From the NCBI GenBank assembly GCA_934654815.1, contig CAKUGU010000002.1, forward strand, positions 1 through 64,000: 64,000 nucleotides of DNA, read 5' to 3'. This document shows, piece by piece, positions 9,000 to 17,429 of the stretch. The stretch comes from an uncultured Ellagibacter sp. Its GTDB lineage: Bacteria > Actinomycetota > Coriobacteriia > Coriobacteriales > Eggerthellaceae. The stretch's first letter is position 1; each line of letters begins with the position of its first letter. The position numbers were made by a program, and so were the translations under genes. Under the pieces are notes generated by a model. It was not told the DNA's origin. It did no database searches and saw nothing but the letters and a program-made list of their open reading frames with translations.

Positions 9000-9142
9000 G
9001 AACGCTCCCTTCCTCGCCGCATGGGCGCACGCCGCAACGGCGGTTGAGCCGCTATCTTAGTGAAAGATAAGTTGTTGCCGTTGAAATAATAGTACCCTCT
9101 AGCTTTTAATGGTAGCAAGGTTTTGGCTGCAAGGAGGATGCT

Positions 9143-10966
9143 GTGGCGCAGATGTGCGCAACGCGGGTGCGGACGGTTGTCTCGTCGCTTTGGTTTCATG
9201 TGGCGGTTCTCGCATTGGGAGCGGCGTTTGTGCTGGTGGGGGCCTTCCATGGGTATATCTGGTTCGACGAGAGCTACTCCGTCGCCATCGCGAACCATCC
9301 TTTCTCCGAGATATGGCGCATCGGGTCGGGGGATGTGCACCCGGTGCTCTTCTACTGGGCGCTGCATGCGCTGAACCTCGTCTTCGGGCAGAACATCCTC
9401 GTATATCGTCTGTTCGCGGTCGCAGGCTCGGTGGCGCTCGCGGCGCTCGGATTGACGCACGTACGTCGTGACTTCGGCTGGACACAAGGCGTGCTCTTCA
9501 CGTTGTTCGTGCTGTTCATGCCCTATATCGCCGTCATGGCGACCGAGATCCGCATGTACTCGTGGGCGACATTCGGCGTGACGCTGTGCGCGCTCACCGC
9601 CTGGCGCATCGCGTGCTCCCTGCGTGAAGGGGACACCGAGTGCGCACGTCGTGTGCGCGCCCGCGCCGCGGGGAAGCGCCGTCTTGCCGGCGTGCCCGTT
9701 TCGTGGTGGGCGACGTTCTTCGTCTCGAGCCTGGCCTGCGCGTACCTTCACTATTTCGGTGCGCTTTCGGCGTTCATGGTGAACCTGCTTCTGCTCATCT
9801 TCCTCGCATCGCGCGCATGCCGCCGCCGCGGGGCGCGCCCGCTTATCGTGTTCGCGGTGGGCGCGGTGGCCCAGGTGGCGCTCTATGTTCCCTGGCTCAC
9901 GGTGCTCGCGGGCCAGCTCGGCGTCGTGTCGAACACGTACTGGGCGAACATCGTGTTCCCGACGACCTACATCGAGTTCGCGACGTACCCCGTTCTCACG
10001 AGCTTCGTCTCGTTCGCGCTCAAGGGCAACTACGGCGGGCTCGCGCAAGGGTTCTTCCATATCATGCTCGCGCTCACCTACGTGTGGCTCGTCGTGTGGG
10101 CCGCGTGGGCGGTCTTTCGGCTGGCGAAGCGTCGTCTCGCGTGCGCGGCCACGCTCTCTGCGGTCGGCTCGCGCGCCGCGGCGCTGGGATCGGCGGAAGG
10201 CACGGCGGAAGGCGACGCTCCGGTTTCGCAAGCCGTCCCGGCTACCGCGGTCGCTTCAGCCCCTCGGGGCCTCGCGAGCCGGGCGCTTACGTGGCTTGCG
10301 AGCGACGCGGTCATGCCGCTTCTTTGCGCGCTCGCGATCTATGCGGGCGTATTCCTCATATCGTTTGGCGCCTCGATCGTCATGAATTCGCTCATCGTGT
10401 ACTACCGCTATCTCGGGGTGGCGATCGGCCCGCTCATCTTCGCGGCGTCGTTTCTCCTGTCCCGCGTGCGGTGTCGCCCGCTCGTCGCGGCGGCGTGCGC
10501 CATCCTCGTCGCCACGTCGGTCGGCAACATGGCGCTTCTCGTGCACGACTACTACAGCCCCGACAACCAGGTTCCCCTCGACGAGACGCGCAACGCCGTC
10601 GAGTGCCTGGCCGAGGAGAACGACGGCACGCCGCCGCTCGTCATCTCGTCGGACATCGGCTACATCAGCCTCACGTCTTTGGCCTACTCCGACATCGCCC
10701 AGACGTACATGGACTGGCAGAAGGGGAACTGGAACCTCGCATACGAAGCGTACGCCCCGACGCTCACCTGCAAGAACTCCTGGGAGGACATCTTGAACGG
10801 CTATCACGGCCCGCTCGTCGTGCTCGGGCAGGCGCAGTCGGGCGTGATGCCGCGCGACGTCGAGGACCTAAGCCGCAGGGACGGCTTCACGCTCGTCGAA
10901 TCGCACAGCTACTACCGCCCCTACGAGCGCGCTTGGCTGACGCTCGCGGTTATCGAGAAGGAATAG
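9143..10966 (+). CDS. Polytopic membrane glycosyltransferase, GT-C (family 39/ArnT-like)
   Basis: About 607 residues with around ten or more membrane segments. The first outer loop has WFDESYSVAIA, matching the catalytic acidic motif of GT-C enzymes, and GDVHPVLFYW follows as in PMT_2-type proteins. A C-terminal soluble region of about 130 residues follows the last membrane span. Such enzymes move sugars from polyprenyl-phosphate carriers onto lipids, proteins or wall polymers outside the membrane. GTG 9143 has AAGGAGG five bases upstream. A 45-residue Ala/Arg-rich cytoplasmic-type loop separates two membrane blocks near residues 340-385. The acceptor is unknown. Confidence 0.85.
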   Translation: MAQMCATRVRTVVSSLWFHVAVLALGAAFVLVGAFHGYIWFDESYSVAIANHPFSEIWRIGSGDVHPVLFYWALHALNLVFGQNILVYRLFAVAGSVALAALGLTHVRRDFGWTQGVLFTLFVLFMPYIAVMATEIRMYSWATFGVTLCALTAWRIACSLREGDTECARRVRARAAGKRRLAGVPVSWWATFFVSSLACAYLHYFGALSAFMVNLLLLIFLASRACRRRGARPLIVFAVGAVAQVALYVPWLTVLAGQLGVVSNTYWANIVFPTTYIEFATYPVLTSFVSFALKGNYGGLAQGFFHIMLALTYVWLVVWAAWAVFRLAKRRLACAATLSAVGSRAAALGSAEGTAEGDAPVSQAVPATAVASAPRGLASRALTWLASDAVMPLLCALAIYAGVFLISFGASIVMNSLIVYYRYLGVAIGPLIFAASFLLSRVRCRPLVAAACAILVATSVGNMALLVHDYYSPDNQVPLDETRNAVECLAEENDGTPPLVISSDIGYISLTSLAYSDIAQTYMDWQKGNWNLAYEAYAPTLTCKNSWEDILNGYHGPLVVLGQAQSGVMPRDVEDLSRRDGFTLVESHSYYRPYERAWLTLAVIEKE

Positions 10967-11195
10967 CCTAGCTTCGCCGCGCCCTTCGCCCGGTCGCCCG
11001 GCGCCGATGCGCGCGAAAACCGCGCCCCGCCGGGTCCTCTTCGCGTTTCCGTACGGTCCGCGCGCGTTCGCGCATGCTAAAATCCCAACCATCGTGAAAA
11101 CTGCCTTCACGCGAAAGGGGCCCGGCTGGTCGCATTGCAGCGCTTTTAAGGCCCTCCGTACCGCTTTCGCGCGGGCGCAAGGGAAAGGGAGGGCT

Positions 11196-12515
11196 GTGGA
11201 CTCGTTTTTCAAGATTTCCGAGCGCAAGAGCTCGGTCGGCAACGAGATCATCGGCGGTTTGACGACGTTTCTGGCGATGGCTTACATCATCGCCGTCAAC
11301 CCGAACATGCTGGTGGTAGCCGGCGTTCCGTTCGACGCGGCGCTTACCGCGACGTGCTTCGGCGCCGCGATCATGACCATCGCAATGGGCCTCATCGCGA
11401 ACAGGCCGGTCGCTTTGGCCTCGGGCATGGGTATCAACGCGATCGTCGCGTACACGCTGTGCTTGGGCGGCGCCGCGGTCGATTGGCGCGTGGCCATGGC
11501 GATCGTGTTCCTCGAGGGCCTCGTCATCCTCGTCCTTGTGGCGTGCGGTCTGCGCAAGGCGGTCATGGACGCCATCCCGGTGAGCCTGCGTCACGCCATC
11601 GGCATCGGCATCGGGCTGTTCATCGCGTTCATCGGCCTCAAAGGCGGCGGCGTCATCGTCGCGAACGAGTCGACCATCTTAGGGCTCGGCGATCTTTCCT
11701 CCCCCGTGGCCATCGTGTCGCTCGTGGCCATCGCAATCGCGGTCATCCTTCAGGTGCTCAACGTGAAGGGCGGCCTGCTCATCTCCATCATCGTGGCGAC
11801 CATCGTGGGCATCCCGCTCGGCGTGACGCAGTTGCCCACCTCGTGGAACTTCGGGCTTGACTTCTCCGCGTTCGCCGCCCCCTTCCAGACCGTCCCCGGC
11901 ACCGATACCATGGCGATCGTGCAGGTGTTCCTGCAGCCGGCGCTTCTCTTGTTCGTGTTCTCCCTGCTCATGAGCGACTTCTTCGACACCATGGGCACGG
12001 TTGTGGCCGTGGGCGAGCAGGCCGACTTCGTGGACGAGAAGGGCGACGTCGCCGACATCCAGCCCATCCTCCTGGTCGACTCCGCCGCAGCGGCCGTCGG
12101 CGGCTTCATGGGCGCGAGCTCGGTCACGAGCTTCGTCGAGTCCACGTCCGGTGCCGCGGCGGGCGCCCGCACGGGTCTTTCGAACATCGTGGTCGGCATC
12201 CTGTTCGTCGTGTTCGCGTTCGCGGCTCCCATCGTCGGCATGGTTTCCAGCTCGGCGACCTGCGGTGCGCTCGTCGTCGTCGGCTATCTTATGCTTTCCG
12301 ACGTCATCAACATCGACTGGACGCGCATTGAGTTCGCGTTCCCGGCGTTCGCGACCATCATGGGCATCCCGATGACCTACTCCATCACCAACGGCATCGG
12401 CTTCGGCTTCATCTCCTACTGCGTCATCATGCTCGTCACGGGCAAGGCGCGCGAGGTCAAGCCGCTCATGTGGGTCGCGGCGATCGCGTTTTTGGCGATG
12501 TTCATCCTAAGCTAG
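11196..12515 (+). CDS. NCS2-family purine permease (PbuG/AzgA type)
   Basis: Imports adenine, guanine or hypoxanthine; inner membrane. The 439-residue protein starts FFKISERKSSVGNEIIGGLTTFLAMAYIIAVNP, the N-terminus typical of AzgA/PbuG, followed by ASGMGINAIVAYT and DFFDTMGT and SSVTSFVESTSG motifs of the family. GTG 11196 is preceded by GGGAAAGGGAGG. An extended -10 (TGCTAAAAT, 11075-11083) about 110 bases upstream may be its promoter; I see no purine riboswitch in the 229-base leader. The SDR gene begins four bases after its stop. Confidence 0.92.
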   Translation: MDSFFKISERKSSVGNEIIGGLTTFLAMAYIIAVNPNMLVVAGVPFDAALTATCFGAAIMTIAMGLIANRPVALASGMGINAIVAYTLCLGGAAVDWRVAMAIVFLEGLVILVLVACGLRKAVMDAIPVSLRHAIGIGIGLFIAFIGLKGGGVIVANESTILGLGDLSSPVAIVSLVAIAIAVILQVLNVKGGLLISIIVATIVGIPLGVTQLPTSWNFGLDFSAFAAPFQTVPGTDTMAIVQVFLQPALLLFVFSLLMSDFFDTMGTVVAVGEQADFVDEKGDVADIQPILLVDSAAAAVGGFMGASSVTSFVESTSGAAAGARTGLSNIVVGILFVVFAFAAPIVGMVSSSATCGALVVVGYLMLSDVINIDWTRIEFAFPAFATIMGIPMTYSITNGIGFGFISYCVIMLVTGKAREVKPLMWVAAIAFLAMFILS

Positions 12516-12518
12516 CCG

Positions 12519-13346
12519 ATGCGATTCGAAAGGTCGTGCACCATCATGGGCATCAAGAAGTGGAAAACGGCGCTCGTCACAGGCGGGGCGAGCGGCCTTG
12601 GCTGGGAGCTTGCCCGCCAATGCGCGGCGCTCGGGCTCGACGTGGTTTTGGTGGGCCGCAACGAGGAGGCGCTCGTCGAGGCCGCGGCGACGCTCGAAGC
12701 CGAGCTCGACGTGACCGCCTACGCGATCGTGCAGGATCTTTCCGAGGAAGGCGCGGCGGCGAAGGTCGCTTCCCGCGTGCGCGAGCTGGGGCTTACCGTC
12801 GACGTGCTCGTGAACAATGCCGGATTCGGCTACGACGCGAACTTCGTGGACAGCGACCCGGCGCGCCAGCGCAGTCTCATCCTGACCAACAACCTCGCGC
12901 TCGTGGAATTGTGCCTCGAGTTCGCACCGGGCATGTCGGAGCGCAAGTGCGGCGGCATCCTGAACGTGGCCTCGGTCGCGGGCTTTCTGCCTGGGCCCTC
13001 CATGGCGACGTATTACGCGTCGAAGGCGTTCGTGCAGTCCTTCTCGCAGTCGATCCACGTCGAGCTGCGCCGCCGCGGGGTGCACGTGACGGCGCTCTGC
13101 CCGGGGCCGGTGCGCACGGGGTTCTGGGACGCGGCCGACGCGGGGCATACGCCCATTTCCCGCTGCGCGCTCGACGCGCCGTTCGTGGCGAGCGTGGGCG
13201 TCGAGGCCCTCGTCCGCAACAAGGCGCTTTGCGTGCCGGGCGTGTTCTCGAAGGCCGTCGTGTTCGCGACGCGCGTCGCCCCGCGCAGCTGCATGGCGAA
13301 GACGGCGGCGCTTTTGCAGCGCCCCAAGAAGCGGAAGAAACGCTAG
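12519..13346 (+). CDS. Short-chain dehydrogenase/reductase
   Basis: NAD(P)-dependent oxidoreductase of the classical SDR family, 275 residues (266 if it starts at ATG 12546). It shows TGGASGLG (nucleotide binding), NNAG, catalytic Ser in NVASVAG and YYASK (Tyr/Lys). The PGPVRTGF segment after the active site is like DltE/YqjQ-type SDRs. A basic KKRKKR tail ends the protein. Its stop codon overlaps the stop of the convergent carbonic anhydrase gene by three bases (CTAG), so neither gene can have a terminator between them. Substrate unknown. Confidence 0.88.
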   Translation: MRFERSCTIMGIKKWKTALVTGGASGLGWELARQCAALGLDVVLVGRNEEALVEAAATLEAELDVTAYAIVQDLSEEGAAAKVASRVRELGLTVDVLVNNAGFGYDANFVDSDPARQRSLILTNNLALVELCLEFAPGMSERKCGGILNVASVAGFLPGPSMATYYASKAFVQSFSQSIHVELRRRGVHVTALCPGPVRTGFWDAADAGHTPISRCALDAPFVASVGVEALVRNKALCVPGVFSKAVVFATRVAPRSCMAKTAALLQRPKKRKKR

Positions 13347-13903
13347 TCGGTCACGCGCGTGAGCTCGCCGGTTTCCGAATCCATGATGAAGCCGGCGACG
13401 CGCACGTGCGGCGGCATGACGGGGTGGTTGCGGACCACATCGACGCTCTTCCGCACGGCCTGCTCGGTGTCGCCGAAGCCCGCGAGCCACTGGTCGAAGT
13501 CGATGCCGCAGTGGTGCGCCATCTTGATGTGATCGGCGCTTACGCCGAGGCGCAGCATGTCGGAAACCATGCCCTCGCCGCTCATGTGCTGGGCGCCGCA
13601 GTTCGTGTGCGCCACGATCATGATGTCTTCCACCCCGAGCTCGCACACGGCGATGAGCAGCGAGCGCATGACGCTGCCGAAGGGATGCGACACCTCCGCG
13701 CCCGCGACTTTGATGATCTTCGCGTCGCCGTTCTTAAGCCCGAGCGCCGCCATGAGCAGCTCGGTCAGGCGCGTGTCCATACACGACACCACGGCGAGCT
13801 TCTTATCGGGGTACTTGTCGGTCTTGAACTTCTCGTATGCGCGCTCCTCCACGAAGCGCGCGTTATGTTCCATGATCTGGTCGATCGTCGTCTTCTCTTC
13901 CAT
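13343..13903 (-). CDS. Beta-class carbonic anhydrase
   Basis: Interconverts CO2 and bicarbonate using zinc. At 186 residues it is the short, single-domain type. The zinc ligands are in CMDTRL (Cys plus the Asp/Arg dyad) and HTNCG (His and Cys). ATG with AGAAAGGGCC upstream. Bicarbonate supply would serve the biotin-dependent carboxylase genes at 20.7-23.9 kb, though they are not linked. Stop codons overlap with the SDR gene. Confidence 0.92.
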   Translation of the reverse strand: MEEKTTIDQIMEHNARFVEERAYEKFKTDKYPDKKLAVVSCMDTRLTELLMAALGLKNGDAKIIKVAGAEVSHPFGSVMRSLLIAVCELGVEDIMIVAHTNCGAQHMSGEGMVSDMLRLGVSADHIKMAHHCGIDFDQWLAGFGDTEQAVRKSVDVVRNHPVMPPHVRVAGFIMDSETGELTRVTD

Positions 13904-14011
13904 GATGTGCGGCCCTTTCTCTTGGCTGGTGACATTTTAGCATCGGGCGCGCACCGCCGCCGTCCCAGCTTGCGCATGCGCTATGATGGGGTGGAAGGAA
14001 AGGGGGCGTCC

Positions 14012-14662
14012 GTGACCTCGTACAACACCATCGAAGGGCGCGCGCGAGCGGAAATCGTCGAGAAGAAGAGCCGCTTCATCGCCACGATAGCGCACGTCGA
14101 GACCGAGGAGGAGGCGCTTTCGTTTCTCGAGGAGATCCGCGCCGAGCACCGCATGGCGCGCCACAACGTGTACGCTTATGTGCTGCGCGAAGGCGGGCGC
14201 GTGCGCTACTCCGACGACGGCGAGCCGCAGAAAACCGCCGGCATGCCCACACTCGAGGCCGTCCAACACGCGGGGCTCACCGACGTCGCGGTGGTGGTCA
14301 CGCGGTATTTCGGCGGCATCCTTTTGGGGACGGGCGGGCTTGTGCGCGCCTATACCCAGGCGACGCAGGCGGGCATCGCCGCGGCGCGCGTCGTCACCGT
14401 GTCGCGCTGCGTCGACGTGATGGTCGAGGTTCCCTACTCGCTCTACGAGCAGGCGTGCCGTTTGGGCGCGTCGTCGGGGGCGGAGCTTGTCGAATCCGAC
14501 TTCGCGGCGCAAGTGGCACTCACGTTCCGCCTGCTCGACGGGACGCAGGAGCCCTTCAAGGCCGCGCTCGTCGAGCTTACGCGCGGCGGGTGCCCCATCC
14601 TTGAGAATGACCCTATCGACGCTCCTTTCGTACCCCCGACCGCATCGGCGGACCAGAAGTAA
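14012..14662 (+). CDS. YigZ/IMPACT-family protein
   Basis: About 216 residues. It holds the UPF0029 signature KKSRFIATIA...EALSFLEEIRAEHRMARHNVYAYVL, then DDGEPQKTAGMP and VVVTRYFGGILLGTGGL, which are the most conserved blocks of the family. A ferredoxin-like C-terminal domain follows. The family is linked to translation control in eukaryotes; the bacterial role is not settled. GTG 14012 is used because GGAAAGGGGG precedes it; no good ATG fits. The polyphosphate enzyme starts 14 bases after its stop, so they are likely co-transcribed. Confidence 0.9.
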   Translation: MTSYNTIEGRARAEIVEKKSRFIATIAHVETEEEALSFLEEIRAEHRMARHNVYAYVLREGGRVRYSDDGEPQKTAGMPTLEAVQHAGLTDVAVVVTRYFGGILLGTGGLVRAYTQATQAGIAAARVVTVSRCVDVMVEVPYSLYEQACRLGASSGAELVESDFAAQVALTFRLLDGTQEPFKAALVELTRGGCPILENDPIDAPFVPPTASADQK

Positions 14663-14676
14663 ACGAGGCGATCATC

Positions 14677-16359
14677 ATGCTCGAAACCGTTGATTTCACG
14701 CGTCCCGACCTGGAGAAGGACGAATACAAGCGCCAGCACGACGAGCTCGTCGACAAACTCGTCGTGCTGCAGCAGCAGGCTCGTAGCCGCGGCGCAGGGC
14801 TCGTCGTGCTCTTCGAGGGGTGGAACGGCGCAGGCAAGGGCAGCCGCATATCCGACCTCATGTTCAACCTCGACGCACGCGCCACGAGCGTGCACGTCAC
14901 AGGCGACATCGACGTCGACGCCGTGCGCGAGTTCGCGAAGCGAAACGGCAACGACCTGGGCGGATACTACCCGTTCATGGAGGAATTCTGGGGAGCGCTC
15001 GGCGAGCGCAGCGCGATCACGTTCTTCGACCGCGGGTGGTATTCCGCGGCGACGCAGCGCGTGCTCATCTCGGCGTTCGGCGGGCTCGACGTGCCGAAAT
15101 CGTACGTGAAGAAGCACGGCGCCGACCTCCTTTCGGCCACTGACGCGCGGGCGCGCCGCGCAAGGGCGTGCGGGCGCGCGTGCCTGGAATCCATACGCGA
15201 CTTCGAGCGCCAGCTTTCCTCCGACGGCTACTGCGTGGTGAAGTTCTTCGTGCACGTGAGCGAGGAGGGCCAGCGCCGCCGCCTCGAGCGGCTGCGCAAC
15301 GACCCTGCCATGAGCTGGCGCGTCAGCGAAGAGCGCTTCGAGCGCATCGGCAACTACCAGCCGGCGTACTCGGTATACGATCTCATGCTGGAAAAGTCGA
15401 ACTTCGACTTCGCCCCCTGGTGCGTGGTCGACGGCGAGAACAAGCGCGAGGCGAACATCCTCATCGCGAGCACGCTCGTGCGCGCCCTCGAGCGCGCGAT
15501 CGCCCAGCGCGACCACGCGCAAGGGGAAACCTCGCGCGCCGGGTACGTTCCCGCGCCCGACGCCGATACAGCGGAATACGAGCGCGTCGCGAGAATTCAG
15601 GCGTCGCTTTCGCCGACGACCTCGCGCTTCCCCCAATCGCCCGACACTCCGCGGCTCACCGTGCCGGGGAAATTCCCCACGCTCGCCGAAAAGGACTACA
15701 AGCCGCGCCTCAAGGAGCTGCAGCGCAAGCTGTTCCGCCTGGAAAGCCGCATGTACCGAAAGCGCATACCGCTTATCGTCATGTACGAGGGATGGGACGC
15801 CGCCGGCAAGGGCGGCAACATCAAGCGTGTCGCCCAGGCGCTCGACGCGCGCGCCTACACCATCTTCCCCTCGCCGGCGCCGACGGCTCCTGAGCTTGCG
15901 CACCCGCACCTGTGGCGCTATTGGACGCGCCTGCCGAAGGCGGGGCACGTGGGGCTCTACGACCGAAGCTGGTACGGGCGCGTGCTCGTCGAGCGCGTCG
16001 AGGGGTTCGCGACCGCCGAGGAATGGTCGCGCGCCTACGACGAGATCAACGCCTTCGAACGCGATCTTGTCGACTGGGGTGCCATCCTTCTGAAGTTCTG
16101 GGCCGACGTGAGCCCCGAGGTGCAGCTCGCCCGGTTCAACGCCCGCGCCGCCGATCCCGCCAAGCAGTGGAAGATAACCGACGAGGATTGGCGCAACCGC
16201 GAGAAGTACCCCCTGTACAAGGCCGCGATCGAGGACATGTTCCGCTTGACCTCGACCGTGTACGCGCCGTGGATCGTGCTCGAAAGCGACGACAAGCGCT
16301 ACGCCCGCGTGAAGGCGCTCGAAACCATCGTCGCGGCGCTCGAGGCCGCGGGGCTGTAG
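14677..16359 (+). CDS. pap: Polyphosphate:AMP phosphotransferase, two-domain PPK2
   Basis: Transfers phosphate from polyphosphate to AMP, giving ADP. The 560-residue protein has two tandem PPK2 domains. Domain 1 (about 1-260) has Walker A GWNGAGKG and the lid-region motif FFDRGWYS. Domain 2 (about 300-555) has GWDAAGKGG, LYDRSWYGRVLVERVEGF and a DVSPEVQLARF segment. Class II PPK2 enzymes with this duplicated layout are the known AMP-phosphorylating form, and usually only the C-terminal domain is catalytic. It follows yigZ closely. Confidence 0.92.
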   Translation: MLETVDFTRPDLEKDEYKRQHDELVDKLVVLQQQARSRGAGLVVLFEGWNGAGKGSRISDLMFNLDARATSVHVTGDIDVDAVREFAKRNGNDLGGYYPFMEEFWGALGERSAITFFDRGWYSAATQRVLISAFGGLDVPKSYVKKHGADLLSATDARARRARACGRACLESIRDFERQLSSDGYCVVKFFVHVSEEGQRRRLERLRNDPAMSWRVSEERFERIGNYQPAYSVYDLMLEKSNFDFAPWCVVDGENKREANILIASTLVRALERAIAQRDHAQGETSRAGYVPAPDADTAEYERVARIQASLSPTTSRFPQSPDTPRLTVPGKFPTLAEKDYKPRLKELQRKLFRLESRMYRKRIPLIVMYEGWDAAGKGGNIKRVAQALDARAYTIFPSPAPTAPELAHPHLWRYWTRLPKAGHVGLYDRSWYGRVLVERVEGFATAEEWSRAYDEINAFERDLVDWGAILLKFWADVSPEVQLARFNARAADPAKQWKITDEDWRNREKYPLYKAAIEDMFRLTSTVYAPWIVLESDDKRYARVKALETIVAALEAAGL

Positions 16360-16482
16360 CGACTAGCCGCGAAACCGTGACGCGCCGTTAACCCGCGCTT
16401 TATATTTGCCCGCTATACTCGGGGCACGGAAAAGACGGCCGGCAGGGGTCGAGCCGGCGCAGGGCCGGCGGGAAGGACTGGC

Positions 16483-17283
16483 ATGATCAAGCTCATCGCA
16501 AGCGACATGGACGGAACGCTGCTCGACGCGGACGGCAACGTCCCGCCCGAGACCTTCGAGCTCATCGGCGAGCTGCGCCGTCGCGGCGTGCACTTCGTCG
16601 CATCGTCGGGCCGCCGCTTCGACACGCTTTCCGAGCAGTTCGCCCCCGTCGTCGAGCTCATGGACTTCGTCGCCTCGAACGGCGCCCAGGTCGTCGTCGG
16701 CGGCAAGCTCGTCGACCGCGAGGTGTTCTCGCACGCCGCGGTGCGCAGGCTCTACCGCACCGTCGGCATGTTCGGCAACCTCCACCTCGCGCTCTTCGAT
16801 CGCACGAACAGTTTCCTGCTCGACGACGAGAGCGTCTTCGAGCGCGAAATCGACAAGAACCTGCCGAACCCCGTGCGCGCCTACGACGTCCCCTCGCCCG
16901 AAACGTGCATCATCAAGGCCTCTGTCTACGTGAGCGACGCGGCGGTGATGGACATGTCCTACGCGCTCACCCGCGAGCTCGGCGAGGACTTCGTGTTCGC
17001 GCCGTCGGGCCGCAAGTGGATCGACGTCATGCAGCGCGGCGTGAACAAGGCCACGGGAATCCGCCAGGTCATGGAGGCGCACGACGTGTCGGCCGACGAG
17101 GTCATGGCGTTCGGCGACTCCATGAACGACTACGAGATCCTGCGCATGGTGGGCATGCCCATCGCCATGGAGAACGGGCGGTCGGCCATCAAGGAGATCG
17201 CGCGCAAGGTCATCGGCACCAACGTCGAGCACAGCGTGCAGAAGGAGCTCGCCGCGCTCCTCGAATCGCTTCCCCGCGCCTAG
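16483..17283 (+). CDS. Cof-type HAD-superfamily phosphatase
   Basis: 266-residue HAD hydrolase of the Cof/YbjI type with a C2B cap. Motif I DMDGTLLD gives the nucleophile Asp8 and acid Asp10; SSGRR is motif II; a Lys precedes ATGIRQVM; and FGDSMNDYEIL is motif IV. Such enzymes dephosphorylate sugar phosphates, FMN or pyridoxal phosphate; the substrate cannot be set from sequence. ATG with GGAAGGACTGGC upstream. It stands as a single-gene unit. Confidence 0.92.
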   Translation: MIKLIASDMDGTLLDADGNVPPETFELIGELRRRGVHFVASSGRRFDTLSEQFAPVVELMDFVASNGAQVVVGGKLVDREVFSHAAVRRLYRTVGMFGNLHLALFDRTNSFLLDDESVFEREIDKNLPNPVRAYDVPSPETCIIKASVYVSDAAVMDMSYALTRELGEDFVFAPSGRKWIDVMQRGVNKATGIRQVMEAHDVSADEVMAFGDSMNDYEILRMVGMPIAMENGRSAIKEIARKVIGTNVEHSVQKELAALLESLPRA

Positions 17284-17429
17284 CCCGTCCTGTGCAGGTT
17301 GCGTGAAGAGGCGGGCGCGTTCCCCGCTCGGCGCTTCGATTCCCCCGCCGCCGAAAAAGATACCCTTGCGCAACTTGCCCTTCGTGCGTCACGATGGCGT
17401 CTTGATAAGACGAAAGCGGGGGATCGCGC

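Noticed and set aside
10967..11195. Purine riboswitch ahead of the NCS2 permease
   Set aside because: No conserved purine-aptamer pattern seen in the leader; only a possible extended -10.
16684..16691. Extra CCCAGGTC match
   Set aside because: Inside the HAD phosphatase gene without flanking inverted repeats; a similar match on the other strand near 14955 in the polyphosphate gene is also coding coincidence.
17320..17360. tRNA-like TTCGATTCC box
   Set aside because: No matching acceptor, D or anticodon stems around it.
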